From positions 1 to 64,000 of the forward strand of contig NZ_QGGP01000001.1 of NCBI RefSeq assembly GCF_003148645.1: DNA of 64,000 bases. Reading direction: 5' to 3'. The first letter of the stretch is position 1. Every line of letters begins with the position of its first letter. Below the pieces are notes generated by a model. That model worked only from the letters and a program-made list of their open reading frames with translations. It searched no databases and had not been told where the DNA came from. The stretch is from Xanthomarina spongicola. Its GTDB lineage: Bacteria; Bacteroidota; Bacteroidia; Flavobacteriales; Flavobacteriaceae. This document shows positions 54,806 to 62,079 of the stretch, one piece after another. The position numbers and the translations under genes are program-made.

Positions 54806-54829
54806 AACACCCATTGGGTGTTTTTTTTT
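54806..54829 (+). terminator. Terminator after sufS
   Basis: The stem AACACCC/GGGTGTT, with a 3-nt loop, is followed by a T-run to 54829. It ends the sufA-sufS transcription unit, so the genes from 54952 onward need their own promoters. Confidence 0.85.
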
Positions 54830-54951
54830 GGTTTAAGCTAAAAATATGCTTTTTGCATTTTATCGAAAAAATGATATTTTATTTATCCTTTTCTTAAAAT
54901 TTTTACAAAAAAAATATATATTCATCAAAATTTTAACCAAATAACTCAAGT

Positions 54952-55998
54952 ATGAAAAAAGTATTTTTAGGAATGGCAGCTCTTGCCATGTTATTTACTT
55001 CTTGTAATGACGATCAAAACTCAATTGAAAACACCGATCAATCTAAAGTTGATATGAGTGATTTTTATGTTTACACAGATGCTGATGTTGATGAAACGTC
55101 AAGACTTGCTGAAGGAAAAGGTAAATCTTGCTACTCTATGGTAAATCTAAACAGACAATTGAATGAAGATCCTAGCTTAGAACAAAAAATGTTTGATATA
55201 GAATATCAAACACGATCTCTTATTGCTGGTAAAAAAGGCAATGGGAATGGGAATGGTAATGGAGGTGGACCTGGTGGAGGTGGTGATGAAGTTACTGGAG
55301 TTATAAACATTCCTGTTTATGTTCATGTTGTTTATAGTAATTCTAGCGAAAACGTTAGTGATAATCAAATCAATTCTCAACTTTCTGTTTTAAACAAGGA
55401 CTTTAGAAAAACCAATAACGACATCAACCAAGTGCCTTCAGAATTTTCAGGAATAACTGCAGATAGTGAAATTACATTCTCTTTAGCTGGAACGTTTAGA
55501 CACGCAAATTCAAGAACTTCTTGGGGAACAAACGATGCTGTTAAAAGTGCTTATCCACCTGTAACACCTGAAACACACTTAAATATTTGGGTATGTAATA
55601 TTGGTGGTGGAATTTTAGGATATGCACAATTTCCTGGAGGGTCTTCAAGTACTGATGGAGTAGTTTTATTATATTCTAGTTTACCTGGTGGTTCTGCAGC
55701 TCCATACAATCAAGGAAGAACTGCAACTCATGAAGTAGGACATTACCTAAATTTAAGACATATTTGGGGAGATGGAAGATGTAATAGAGACGATTTTGTA
55801 GCAGACACACCAACTTCTGATGCTCCAAATTATGGCTGTCCTTCTTACCCAACAGTAAATTGTCGCTCTAACGATATGACAATGAACTATATGGATTACA
55901 CAGATGATGCATGTATGTACATGTTCTCTGAAGGTCAAAAATCTAGAATGAGAGCTTTATTTGCTTCTGGTGGTCCTAGAGCTTCAATGGCAAATTAA
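54952..55998 (+). CDS. M43-type zinc metalloprotease lipoprotein
   Basis: This 348-aa lipoprotein (AALAMLFTSCNDDQNS, acidic export-like tail) is followed by a Gly/Asn tract around residues 95-110 (KKGNGNGNGNGGGPGGGGDE) and then an M43 (pappalysin-like) catalytic domain. The zinc site is THEVGHYLNLRHIWGD, where the usual Gly of HExxHxxGxxH is replaced by Asn, as in other Bacteroidota members. A Met-turn (DMTMNYMDYTDDACMYMFS) follows. It is probably surface-exposed and degrades proteins outside the cell. It sits between terminators within the suf region. Confidence 0.88.
   Translation: MKKVFLGMAALAMLFTSCNDDQNSIENTDQSKVDMSDFYVYTDADVDETSRLAEGKGKSCYSMVNLNRQLNEDPSLEQKMFDIEYQTRSLIAGKKGNGNGNGNGGGPGGGGDEVTGVINIPVYVHVVYSNSSENVSDNQINSQLSVLNKDFRKTNNDINQVPSEFSGITADSEITFSLAGTFRHANSRTSWGTNDAVKSAYPPVTPETHLNIWVCNIGGGILGYAQFPGGSSSTDGVVLLYSSLPGGSAAPYNQGRTATHEVGHYLNLRHIWGDGRCNRDDFVADTPTSDAPNYGCPSYPTVNCRSNDMTMNYMDYTDDACMYMFSEGQKSRMRALFASGGPRASMAN
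55230..55283 (+). repeat. In-frame GGNAAT tandem tract within the protease gene
   Basis: AATGGGAATGGGAATGGTAA and the GGAGGTGGA-type units that follow encode the Gly/Asn linker before the catalytic domain. Each unit is 6 bp, so changes in copy number would alter linker length without a frameshift. Confidence 0.55.
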
Positions 55999-56019
55999 AA
56001 AAATTTGATATAATATTTA

Positions 56020-56046
56020 AAAGACGCCTACTTTGGCGTCTTTTTT
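56020..56046 (+). terminator. Terminator after the M43 protease gene
   Basis: The stem AAAGACGCC/GGCGTCTTT, with a TACTTT loop, continues into a T-run at 56041-56046. Confidence 0.85.
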
Positions 56047-56084
56047 GTTTCTTATCTTTACATATAATTAAAAATATAATCCCT

Positions 56085-56858
56085 ATGAAATATCTAACAT
56101 TAATACTTACCTTATTTACTTTAATGTCTTGTGGAAACTCTAAAAATGCTTCTGCTATGCAAAATGAAAAACAAACTATGAATAATATTTCTGGAAAGTA
56201 TCAAGTTTCAATAATTGGAACAGAAGATGTATCTGAATATAACTTAACCATTGAATTTAACGATAGTATAAAAACCGTTTCTGGATTTTCAGGTTGTAAT
56301 CGTTTCTCTGGAACTTATACGTTAAATGGAAACACAATAAAATTTGGATCATTAGCTTCAACAAGAATGGCTTGTATGGATTCGGTTAATACTATTGAAA
56401 CAAAAATGCTAGAAGCGCTTTCAAATACAAATACTATTAATTCAGAAAATGGATCGATATCACTTCTAAAAGACAATGTAAACATGCTAAGTACATTACA
56501 AGAAAGTAGTTATAGAATAGAATATACGGCCACATCTAGAGGATTATTTAATCAATATATTTTTGAAAACGGAAAACTATCCATTCAAAAAGACAGAACT
56601 TCTACACCAACTATTAAATCCTGTACTAAAAAAGAAGCAAATGCCATTTTGGAAAAAATAAAGGTATTAGATTTAGAAAAAATAACCACTTTAGAAGCAC
56701 CAACAGAAAAAAGATTCTATGATGGCGCAGCAATTGCTCTTTTAGAAATCACTTATTTGGGAAAAACCTATCAAACACAACAGTTCGACCATGGTGAACC
56801 AAATGAGTATATTGCTTCTTTAATTTCTACTTTTTTAACACTTGCTGAAAAGCAGTAA
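56085..56858 (+). CDS. META-domain lipoprotein
   Basis: This 257-aa lipoprotein (ILTLFTLMSCGNSK) has an N-terminal META domain (YNLTIEFNDSIKTVSGFSGC; NRFSGTYTLNGNTIKFGSLA; STRMACMDSVNTIETKMLEA), usually linked to heat-shock protein HslJ and to envelope proteins. A second, all-new C-terminal domain of ~115 aa follows (YRIEYTATSRGLFNQYIFEN; FYDGAAIALLEITYLGKTYQ). TATCTTTA lies near 56052, a near-match to the -7 consensus. The gene separates the protease from sufE; function is unknown. Confidence 0.85.
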   Translation: MKYLTLILTLFTLMSCGNSKNASAMQNEKQTMNNISGKYQVSIIGTEDVSEYNLTIEFNDSIKTVSGFSGCNRFSGTYTLNGNTIKFGSLASTRMACMDSVNTIETKMLEALSNTNTINSENGSISLLKDNVNMLSTLQESSYRIEYTATSRGLFNQYIFENGKLSIQKDRTSTPTIKSCTKKEANAILEKIKVLDLEKITTLEAPTEKRFYDGAAIALLEITYLGKTYQTQQFDHGEPNEYIASLISTFLTLAEKQ

Positions 56859-56862
56859 ATAA

Positions 56863-56893
56863 TTGATTAGTAATAATACTTATCGTATTTTTG
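56863..56893 (+). promoter_or_regulatory. sufE promoter (TTG-N20-TATTTTTG)
   Basis: TTG at 56863-56865 and TATTTTTG at 56886-56893 match both boxes with 20-bp spacing. The leader to the sufE GTG at 56910 would be only about 10 nt. Confidence 0.75.
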
Positions 56894-56909
56894 AACAAAA
56901 TAATTAGAG

Positions 56910-57332
56910 GTGACAATTCAAGAAATACAAAACGAAATTATTGACGAATTTTCCATGTTTGAAGACTGGGAAGAACGTTATCAATACATGATAGATCTTG
57001 GTAAAACATTACCACTTATCAATGAAAAGTATAAAACAGATAACAATATTATAAAAGGCTGTCAGAGTAAAGTTTGGGTTCATGCAGATTTAATTAATGA
57101 CAAAATAGTCTTTACTGCAGATAGTGATGCTATAATTACCAAAGGTATTATTGCCATTTTAATTCGAGTTTTTTCAAATCAGCATCCTAAAGATATTATT
57201 GAAGCTAATACAAGTTTTATTGATGAAATTGGCTTAAAAGAGCATTTATCACCTACTAGAGCCAACGGCTTAGTAAGTATGATTAAACAATTAAAAATGT
57301 ATGCCATTGCATACCAAACTCAATTACAATAA
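56910..57332 (+). CDS. sufE: SufE sulfur-acceptor protein
   Basis: This 140-aa cytoplasmic partner of SufS accepts persulfide on Cys51 (IIKGCQSKVWVHADL). It starts at a GTG (56910), giving the standard family N-terminus (TIQEIQNEIIDEFSMFEDWE); no Met nearby preserves it. The helical tail region (HLSPTRANGLVSMIKQLKMY) is conserved. It has its own promoter, separate from sufA-sufS. Its stop overlaps the ATG of the SufT-like gene by 1 bp (TAATG). Confidence 0.95.
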   Translation: MTIQEIQNEIIDEFSMFEDWEERYQYMIDLGKTLPLINEKYKTDNNIIKGCQSKVWVHADLINDKIVFTADSDAIITKGIIAILIRVFSNQHPKDIIEANTSFIDEIGLKEHLSPTRANGLVSMIKQLKMYAIAYQTQLQ

Positions 57333-57658
57333 TGAGCGAAACAACAATAAATACAGCAGAATTAGGAGAAAAAATAGTACGTGTACTTAAAACTATATTC
57401 GACCCAGAAATTCCAGTAGACATATACGAATTAGGTTTAATTTACGATGTTTTTGTAAACGAAGATTACGAAGTAAAGATTTTAATGACCTTAACTACCC
57501 CAAACTGTCCTGTTGCAGAAACATTACCATTAGAGGTAGAAGAAAAAGTAAAATCGTTAAACGAAGTTAAAACAGCCGAAGTAGAAATTACTTTCGATCC
57601 ACCTTGGACTCAAGAATTAATGAGTGAAGAAGCGAAACTAGAACTTGGAATGCTTTAA
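57332..57658 (+). CDS. SufT-like DUF59/MIP18-family protein
   Basis: This 108-aa cytoplasmic protein of the DUF59/MIP18 fold has the family signature DPEIPVDIYELGLIYDV, followed by LMTLTTPNCPVAETLP with the conserved Cys. DUF59 proteins (SufT, Cia2/MIP18) help mature Fe-S proteins. It is translationally coupled to sufE (TAATG) and followed by DUF2480 and DUF3078 genes. I use SufT-like rather than a firm name because the family is broad. Confidence 0.87.
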   Translation: MSETTINTAELGEKIVRVLKTIFDPEIPVDIYELGLIYDVFVNEDYEVKILMTLTTPNCPVAETLPLEVEEKVKSLNEVKTAEVEITFDPPWTQELMSEEAKLELGML

Positions 57659-57745
57659 AAACTCTTTGCAATAGGCAGTTTTCAGTAAACAGTGTGTACA
57701 GTTAGTATCTTTACAACTTTACGACATAACAACATACAACAAACA

Positions 57746-58258
57746 GTGAGTGAAGAAATCATAAATCGTGTAACAAATAGTGCCTTAATGGTATTTGACC
57801 TTGAAGATTATTATCCTGAGGGAAAGCGTATTATTATAGACATTAAAGACTGGCTTTTTGAAGGCTTCGTGCTGCGTGAAAAAGATTTTAGAGAACACGT
57901 AAAACATCATGATTGGACACAATACAAAAATTGTTTTGTAGCTCTATATTGTTCAACAGACGCCATTGTTCCTGCTTGGGCTTATATGCTAATTATACTG
58001 GAATTAGAGCCTTATTCTAAAAAAACAATAATTGGTGATTTAGATTCTTTAGAAACTTCTATTTATCAAGACATTATTAATAATTTAAATCTTGAAACTT
58101 ATAAAGACAAGCCTGTAATTATAAAAGGGTGTTCTAAAAAACCTGTTCCTGTTAATGCCTATTTAATGGTTACAAATAGACTTAAACCAATTGCTAAATC
58201 TATTATGTTTGGAGAAGCTTGCTCTTCTGTTCCATTATACAAAAAACCAAAAAACTAA
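57746..58258 (+). CDS. DUF2480-family protein with four Cys
   Basis: I start this 170-aa protein at the GTG at 57746 (SEEIINRVTNSALMVFDLED); a longer frame from 57692 overlaps repeat-like DNA and is unlikely. Family motifs are PEGKRIIIDIKDWLFEGFVL, REKDFREHVKHHDWTQYKNC and VPAWAYMLI. Cysteines at 63, 69, 129 and 159 plus His51/54/55 could bind a metal or Fe-S cluster. It has no signal peptide. It lies directly downstream of the sufE-SufT pair, an arrangement I believe is common in Flavobacteriaceae, so a role in Fe-S maturation is inferred. Confidence 0.82.
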   Translation: MSEEIINRVTNSALMVFDLEDYYPEGKRIIIDIKDWLFEGFVLREKDFREHVKHHDWTQYKNCFVALYCSTDAIVPAWAYMLIILELEPYSKKTIIGDLDSLETSIYQDIINNLNLETYKDKPVIIKGCSKKPVPVNAYLMVTNRLKPIAKSIMFGEACSSVPLYKKPKN

Positions 58259-58302
58259 TTAGTATATTAAGTTAAGTTTACGGTTTAATTTTTCAAATAT
58301 TT

Positions 58303-58332
58303 TTGATTAATGTATTGTAAACTATATATTTG
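58303..58332 (+). promoter_or_regulatory. DUF3078 gene promoter (TTG-N19-TATATTTG)
   Basis: TTG at 58303-58305 and TATATTTG at 58325-58332 match both boxes with 19-bp spacing. The leader to the ATG at 58372 would be about 35 nt. Confidence 0.75.
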
Positions 58333-58371
58333 CAGGCTTTAATTAATTAAATAATCCTTAAAACTTTGAAA

Positions 58372-59313
58372 ATGAACAAAAAATTACTTTCAATCCTAAT
58401 TTTAGTTTTTACTATTACAACAGGATTCGCTCAAACTAGAGATGAATTGAAATCTGAACAAGCAGCAAAAAAAGATTCCATTAAAGCTTTACAGACTAGT
58501 GTAGATGATTTACAAAAACAAATAGATGCATTTCCTGGTTGGAAATTTGGTGCTTTTGGTACTATAGGTGCAAGTTTTTCTGAATTTAATAACTGGTATG
58601 GTCAAGGATCTCCTAACAATTCTGCTGGTAACATCACCATTACAGTTAATCCACATGCAAAATTAGATAGAGAAAAATATTTTTGGTACAATATGGCTAT
58701 TATCAATTTAAGTTGGGTGAAATTTGATGACAAAGACGATCCAAATGATGATGACAGCTTTAGAGAAGCTAGCGATGTATTTAATGTAACCTCTCTTTTT
58801 GGATATAAAATAGCTAAAAATTTAGCTGCATCTACTTTAGCAGAATATAGAACAACTTTAATAAACAATTTTAACGATCCTGGTTATTTAGATGTTGGTG
58901 TTGGTATTACATGGACTCCTGTAGAAAATTTAATTGTAGTTGTACATCCATTAAACTACAACTTTGTGTTTGCAGACAACGATGCTATTTTCAATTCTTC
59001 TTTAGGTGCTAAAGTAGTTGCTAACTATAATCGCTCTTTTGGAAAATTAAAATTCAACACAAATCTTTCTGCGTTTATGAGTTATGAAGATTCAGATTTA
59101 TCAAACTGGACATGGATAAACTCTTTAAGTTATACTGTTTGGAAAGGTATTGGTCTTGGTTTTGAATTAGGTTTAAGAGACAACAAACAAGAAGCTCTTA
59201 ACTATGCGTTCAATAATTGGGATTCTACTGGAACAGATCCTCAACCAGATTTTAATAATGTAGATAATGCCATTCAAGTTTATACTACTTTTGGTTTAAG
59301 CTATAATTTCTAG
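58372..59313 (+). CDS. DUF3078 outer-membrane-type protein
   Basis: I start at the ATG at 58372 (313 aa), because the TTG two codons earlier adds nothing useful. A signal peptide (LSILILVFTITTGFAQ) is followed by a short coiled coil (KDSIKALQTSVDDLQKQIDA), then barrel-like strands (WKFGAFGTIGASFSEFNNWY, NITITVNPHAKLDREKYFWY, IGLGFELGLRDNKQEALN). DUF3078 proteins are conserved in Bacteroidota; function is unknown. It has a clear promoter of its own and a terminator shared with hflX. Confidence 0.87.
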   Translation: MNKKLLSILILVFTITTGFAQTRDELKSEQAAKKDSIKALQTSVDDLQKQIDAFPGWKFGAFGTIGASFSEFNNWYGQGSPNNSAGNITITVNPHAKLDREKYFWYNMAIINLSWVKFDDKDDPNDDDSFREASDVFNVTSLFGYKIAKNLAASTLAEYRTTLINNFNDPGYLDVGVGITWTPVENLIVVVHPLNYNFVFADNDAIFNSSLGAKVVANYNRSFGKLKFNTNLSAFMSYEDSDLSNWTWINSLSYTVWKGIGLGFELGLRDNKQEALNYAFNNWDSTGTDPQPDFNNVDNAIQVYTTFGLSYNF

Positions 59314-59330
59314 TGACAAAAATATGAAAT

Positions 59331-59358
59331 AAAAAAAGCGCCAAATGGCGCTTTTTTT
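59331..59358. terminator. Bidirectional terminator between the DUF3078 gene and hflX
   Basis: AAAAAAAGCGCC pairs with GGCGCTTTTTTT around an AAAT loop. It terminates both converging genes and overlaps the hflX stop codon (59357-59359). Confidence 0.9.
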
Positions 59359-60568
59359 ATTCTTCTTCAGTATAATCTGGATACAGAAAATGATTGTAAG
59401 GAAAACGGGTTACATGAATTTCTCTAACTTCATCATAAACACGTTTTTTAAAATCATCCAGATTTTGTTTGTTTAATGCTGAAATAAATAGAGCGTTATT
59501 TCCAACACGATTCATCCAAGTTTTTTTCCATTCTTGCAATGTATAATGAGCTTCAGTTCTTTCAGCTATTAAATCTGTTTCATCAAAAGGTTCTGGTTTA
59601 TAAGCATCAATTTTATTAAAAACCATAATAGTAGGCTTGTCTGAGCTGTCTATTTCTCCTAGAATTTTATTTACTGAATCTATATGATGCTCAAAATTAG
59701 GATGAGAAATATCCACTATATGAAGTAATAAATCTGCTTCACGAACTTCATCTAAAGTACTTTTAAAACTTTCAACCAATTGTGTAGGTAGCTTTCTAAT
59801 AAAACCAACTGTATCACTTAATAAAAAAGGTAAGTTTTGAATGACTACTTTTCTAACAGTTGTATCTAAAGTTGCAAACAACTTGTTTTCTGCAAAAACA
59901 TCGCTTTTACTCACTACGTTCATTAATGTAGATTTTCCAACGTTTGTATAGCCTACCAGAGCCACACGAACCATTTTACCACGATTCCCTCGTTGCACTG
60001 CCATTTGTTTGTCTATGGTCTTTATTTTAGACTTTAGAAGTGTAATTTTTTCTCTTACAATACGTCTATCTGTTTCAATTTCTGTTTCACCTGGACCACG
60101 CATTCCAATACCACCTTTCTGACGTTCAAGATGCGTCCACATACCTTTTAATCTTGGTAATAAATATTCGCATTGTGCTAATTCTACTTGAGTTCTAGCA
60201 TAACTTGTTTGTGCACGTTGCGCAAAAATATCTAATATTAGATTGGTTCTATCTAATACTTTACATTCTAATATTTTACTAATGTTTCGTTCTTGAGCAG
60301 CAGATAATTCGTCATCAAAAATAGCTGTACCAATGTCATTTTCACTAATAAATTTTCTTACATCTTCTATCTTACCAGTTCCAATAAAAGTTTTAGGATT
60401 TGGCATATCCATCTTCTGTGTAAACCTTTTTACAACTTCTCCTCCTGCTGTATATGTTAAGAATTCTAATTCGTCTAAATATTCTTTAGACATTTCTTCG
60501 TTTTGCTCTTTAGTAACAACTCCAATTAAAACAGCTCTTTCTAAGGCTATATCTTTCTTCTCTATCAT
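59357..60568 (-). CDS. hflX: Ribosome-associated GTPase HflX
   Basis: This 403-aa GTPase has the HflX N-terminal domain (FIGTGKIEDVRKFISENDIG; IFDDELSAAQERNISKIL; DRTNLILDIFAQRAQTSYA), the glycine-rich linker GGIGMRGPGETEIETDRR and the G domain (G1 GYTNVGKSTLMN, G3 SDTVGFIRKLP, G4 FNKIDAY). HflX splits or rescues stalled ribosomes under stress. It has normal length and is cytoplasmic. A TAACTTTG element lies 16 bp upstream of the ATG, giving a short leader. Confidence 0.95.
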   Translation of the reverse strand: MIEKKDIALERAVLIGVVTKEQNEEMSKEYLDELEFLTYTAGGEVVKRFTQKMDMPNPKTFIGTGKIEDVRKFISENDIGTAIFDDELSAAQERNISKILECKVLDRTNLILDIFAQRAQTSYARTQVELAQCEYLLPRLKGMWTHLERQKGGIGMRGPGETEIETDRRIVREKITLLKSKIKTIDKQMAVQRGNRGKMVRVALVGYTNVGKSTLMNVVSKSDVFAENKLFATLDTTVRKVVIQNLPFLLSDTVGFIRKLPTQLVESFKSTLDEVREADLLLHIVDISHPNFEHHIDSVNKILGEIDSSDKPTIMVFNKIDAYKPEPFDETDLIAERTEAHYTLQEWKKTWMNRVGNNALFISALNKQNLDDFKKRVYDEVREIHVTRFPYNHFLYPDYTEEE

Positions 60569-60584
60569 AGTTATAAATAAAGAA

Positions 60585-60592
60585 CAAAGTTA
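60585..60592 (-). promoter_or_regulatory. -7 element TAACTTTG of hflX
   Basis: This exact TAnnTTTG match on the minus strand lies 16 bp before the hflX ATG. No TTG is seen at the expected -33 position. Confidence 0.45.
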
Positions 60593-60643
60593 CATAATTG
60601 TAAGCAGTTTAATTTTTATATTTTTATGCTTTATTAGAAATGA

Positions 60644-61606
60644 ATGAACTCATCAATAAATAACACTTCATTATTATCTCATACTATTGCATTTTATAAT
60701 ACAGAGAACCTATTTGACATTTACGATAGTAAAAAAACTTCAGACTCTGATTTAACTCCAACTGCAGATAAAAGATGGACAGCAAAGCGTTATAGTGAAA
60801 AATTAAATAATATTGGATTTACTATTTCTAAAATTGGTAAAAAAGAAACCAAAAAACATCCTGCATTAATTGGATTAGCTGAAGTAGAAAACGGTTCTGT
60901 AATTAACGATTTAATTGCCACTAGCCATCTAAAAGATTTCAATTATAATTATATTCATTATAACTCTAAAGATGAAAGAGGCATTGATGTGGCACTAATT
61001 TTTGATGAAACTCTTTTTAAAATTGAATCATCTAAGCCTTATTCTATTGAGTTATTTAATAATTCTGGAAAAGTTGATTATACAAGAGATATATTATTAG
61101 TTACTGGTATGCTAGAAGGAGATAAAATCCATTTTATATTAAATCATTGGTCTTCTAGAAGGGCTGGAACAAAAGAAACTGAACACAAGCGCTTAGCAGC
61201 TTCAAATAAAGTAGGAGAAATAATATCTACTATAAAAAGTGCAGATACGCACTCTAAGATTATTATAATGGGAGATTTTAATGATGAGCCTTCAAGTTTT
61301 AATGTAAAACGTTTGGTTGATGGTTTTCAATTATTCAATCCTATGGAAACACTTCGAACATATAGCAGAGGGACTACAACCCATAATAAACAATGGAATG
61401 TATTCGATCAGATATTTTTTACAGATAGTTTATTAGCGCCTAAAAATAAATCGTTTGAATTTGAATTAGCAGATATTTTTGATGCGCAATTCTTAAAAAA
61501 TTCGAAAGGAAAGTTTAAAGGGGCTCCGTTTAGAACATACGTTGGAAAAAAATATCATGGTGGTTATAGCGACCATTTTCCTGTATACATTACCTTAAAA
61601 AAATAG
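60644..61606 (+). CDS. Endonuclease/exonuclease/phosphatase-family protein
   Basis: This 320-aa protein of the EEP fold has the ordered motifs FYNTENLFDIYD (Asn/Glu), LAEVENGSVIND (Glu), RGIDVALIFDE, LNHWSSRRAGTKE (His), IIMGDFNDEP (Asp-x-Asn), WNVFDQIFF and GGYSDHFPVY (Asp-His). It has no signal peptide, so it appears cytoplasmic. The substrate (DNA, RNA or a phosphate ester) is not clear. It is divergent from hflX and convergent with the small membrane protein gene; a DUF5689/TonB locus follows on the other strand. Confidence 0.88.
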   Translation: MNSSINNTSLLSHTIAFYNTENLFDIYDSKKTSDSDLTPTADKRWTAKRYSEKLNNIGFTISKIGKKETKKHPALIGLAEVENGSVINDLIATSHLKDFNYNYIHYNSKDERGIDVALIFDETLFKIESSKPYSIELFNNSGKVDYTRDILLVTGMLEGDKIHFILNHWSSRRAGTKETEHKRLAASNKVGEIISTIKSADTHSKIIIMGDFNDEPSSFNVKRLVDGFQLFNPMETLRTYSRGTTTHNKQWNVFDQIFFTDSLLAPKNKSFEFELADIFDAQFLKNSKGKFKGAPFRTYVGKKYHGGYSDHFPVYITLKK

Positions 61607-61619
61607 GTTTTTATTAAAC

Positions 61620-61997
61620 TTAAACTGCTTGCCAAATAATTGCTGCTAATAATACACATGCAACTGGAAGCAACCAAAGCAGAAAAATAGAATAGTTTTG
61701 CGATTTAGTTTTTAGCATTTTTGCATTAAGTACTTTGCGCTTTCTTCCTGCATATTGCATCCAATTTTTAAAAAATATAAAAACTGAAACCATAATAAAT
61801 AATGTCCATGCTTTATCTTGAGACATGGTATCCATATTCATTTGATTAAAAAATCCAGCAAAAAAAACACCTAAAACCAATAACAAAGCACATTGTAAAA
61901 TGGAAATATAGATAGTAGCTATTTGATTAGCTTTTTTGCTTTTAGCATCTTTATAATGCTTAAATACACTAAAAAAAAGAGAATCGAAAATTGACAT
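61620..61997 (-). CDS. Small integral membrane protein, unknown
   Basis: This 125-aa protein has three predicted membrane helices (IYISILQCALLLVLGVFFAG; WTLFIMVSVFIFFKNWM; FLLWLLPVACVLLAAIIW) separated by basic loops (GRKRKVLNAKMLKTKSQ). I recognise no domain. It lies downstream of the TonB receptor and DUF5689 genes on the same strand, past their terminator, so it may be independent. TAATCTTTAT just upstream resembles a weak -7 element. Confidence 0.65.
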   Translation of the reverse strand: MSIFDSLFFSVFKHYKDAKSKKANQIATIYISILQCALLLVLGVFFAGFFNQMNMDTMSQDKAWTLFIMVSVFIFFKNWMQYAGRKRKVLNAKMLKTKSQNYSIFLLWLLPVACVLLAAIIWQAV

Positions 61998-62022
61998 ATA
62001 TTTTGCTATAATAAAGATTAAA

Positions 62023-62055
62023 AAAACCTGCTAACTTTAAAGATTAGCAGGTTTT
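62023..62055 (-). terminator. Terminator after the DUF5689 gene
   Basis: The stem AAAACCTGCTAA/TTAGCAGGTTTT has a 9-nt loop and an A-run on the plus strand (T-run on the minus). It ends the TonB receptor-DUF5689 unit. Confidence 0.85.
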
Positions 62056-62079
62056 AGGATATTTAATTAATAACTAAAA

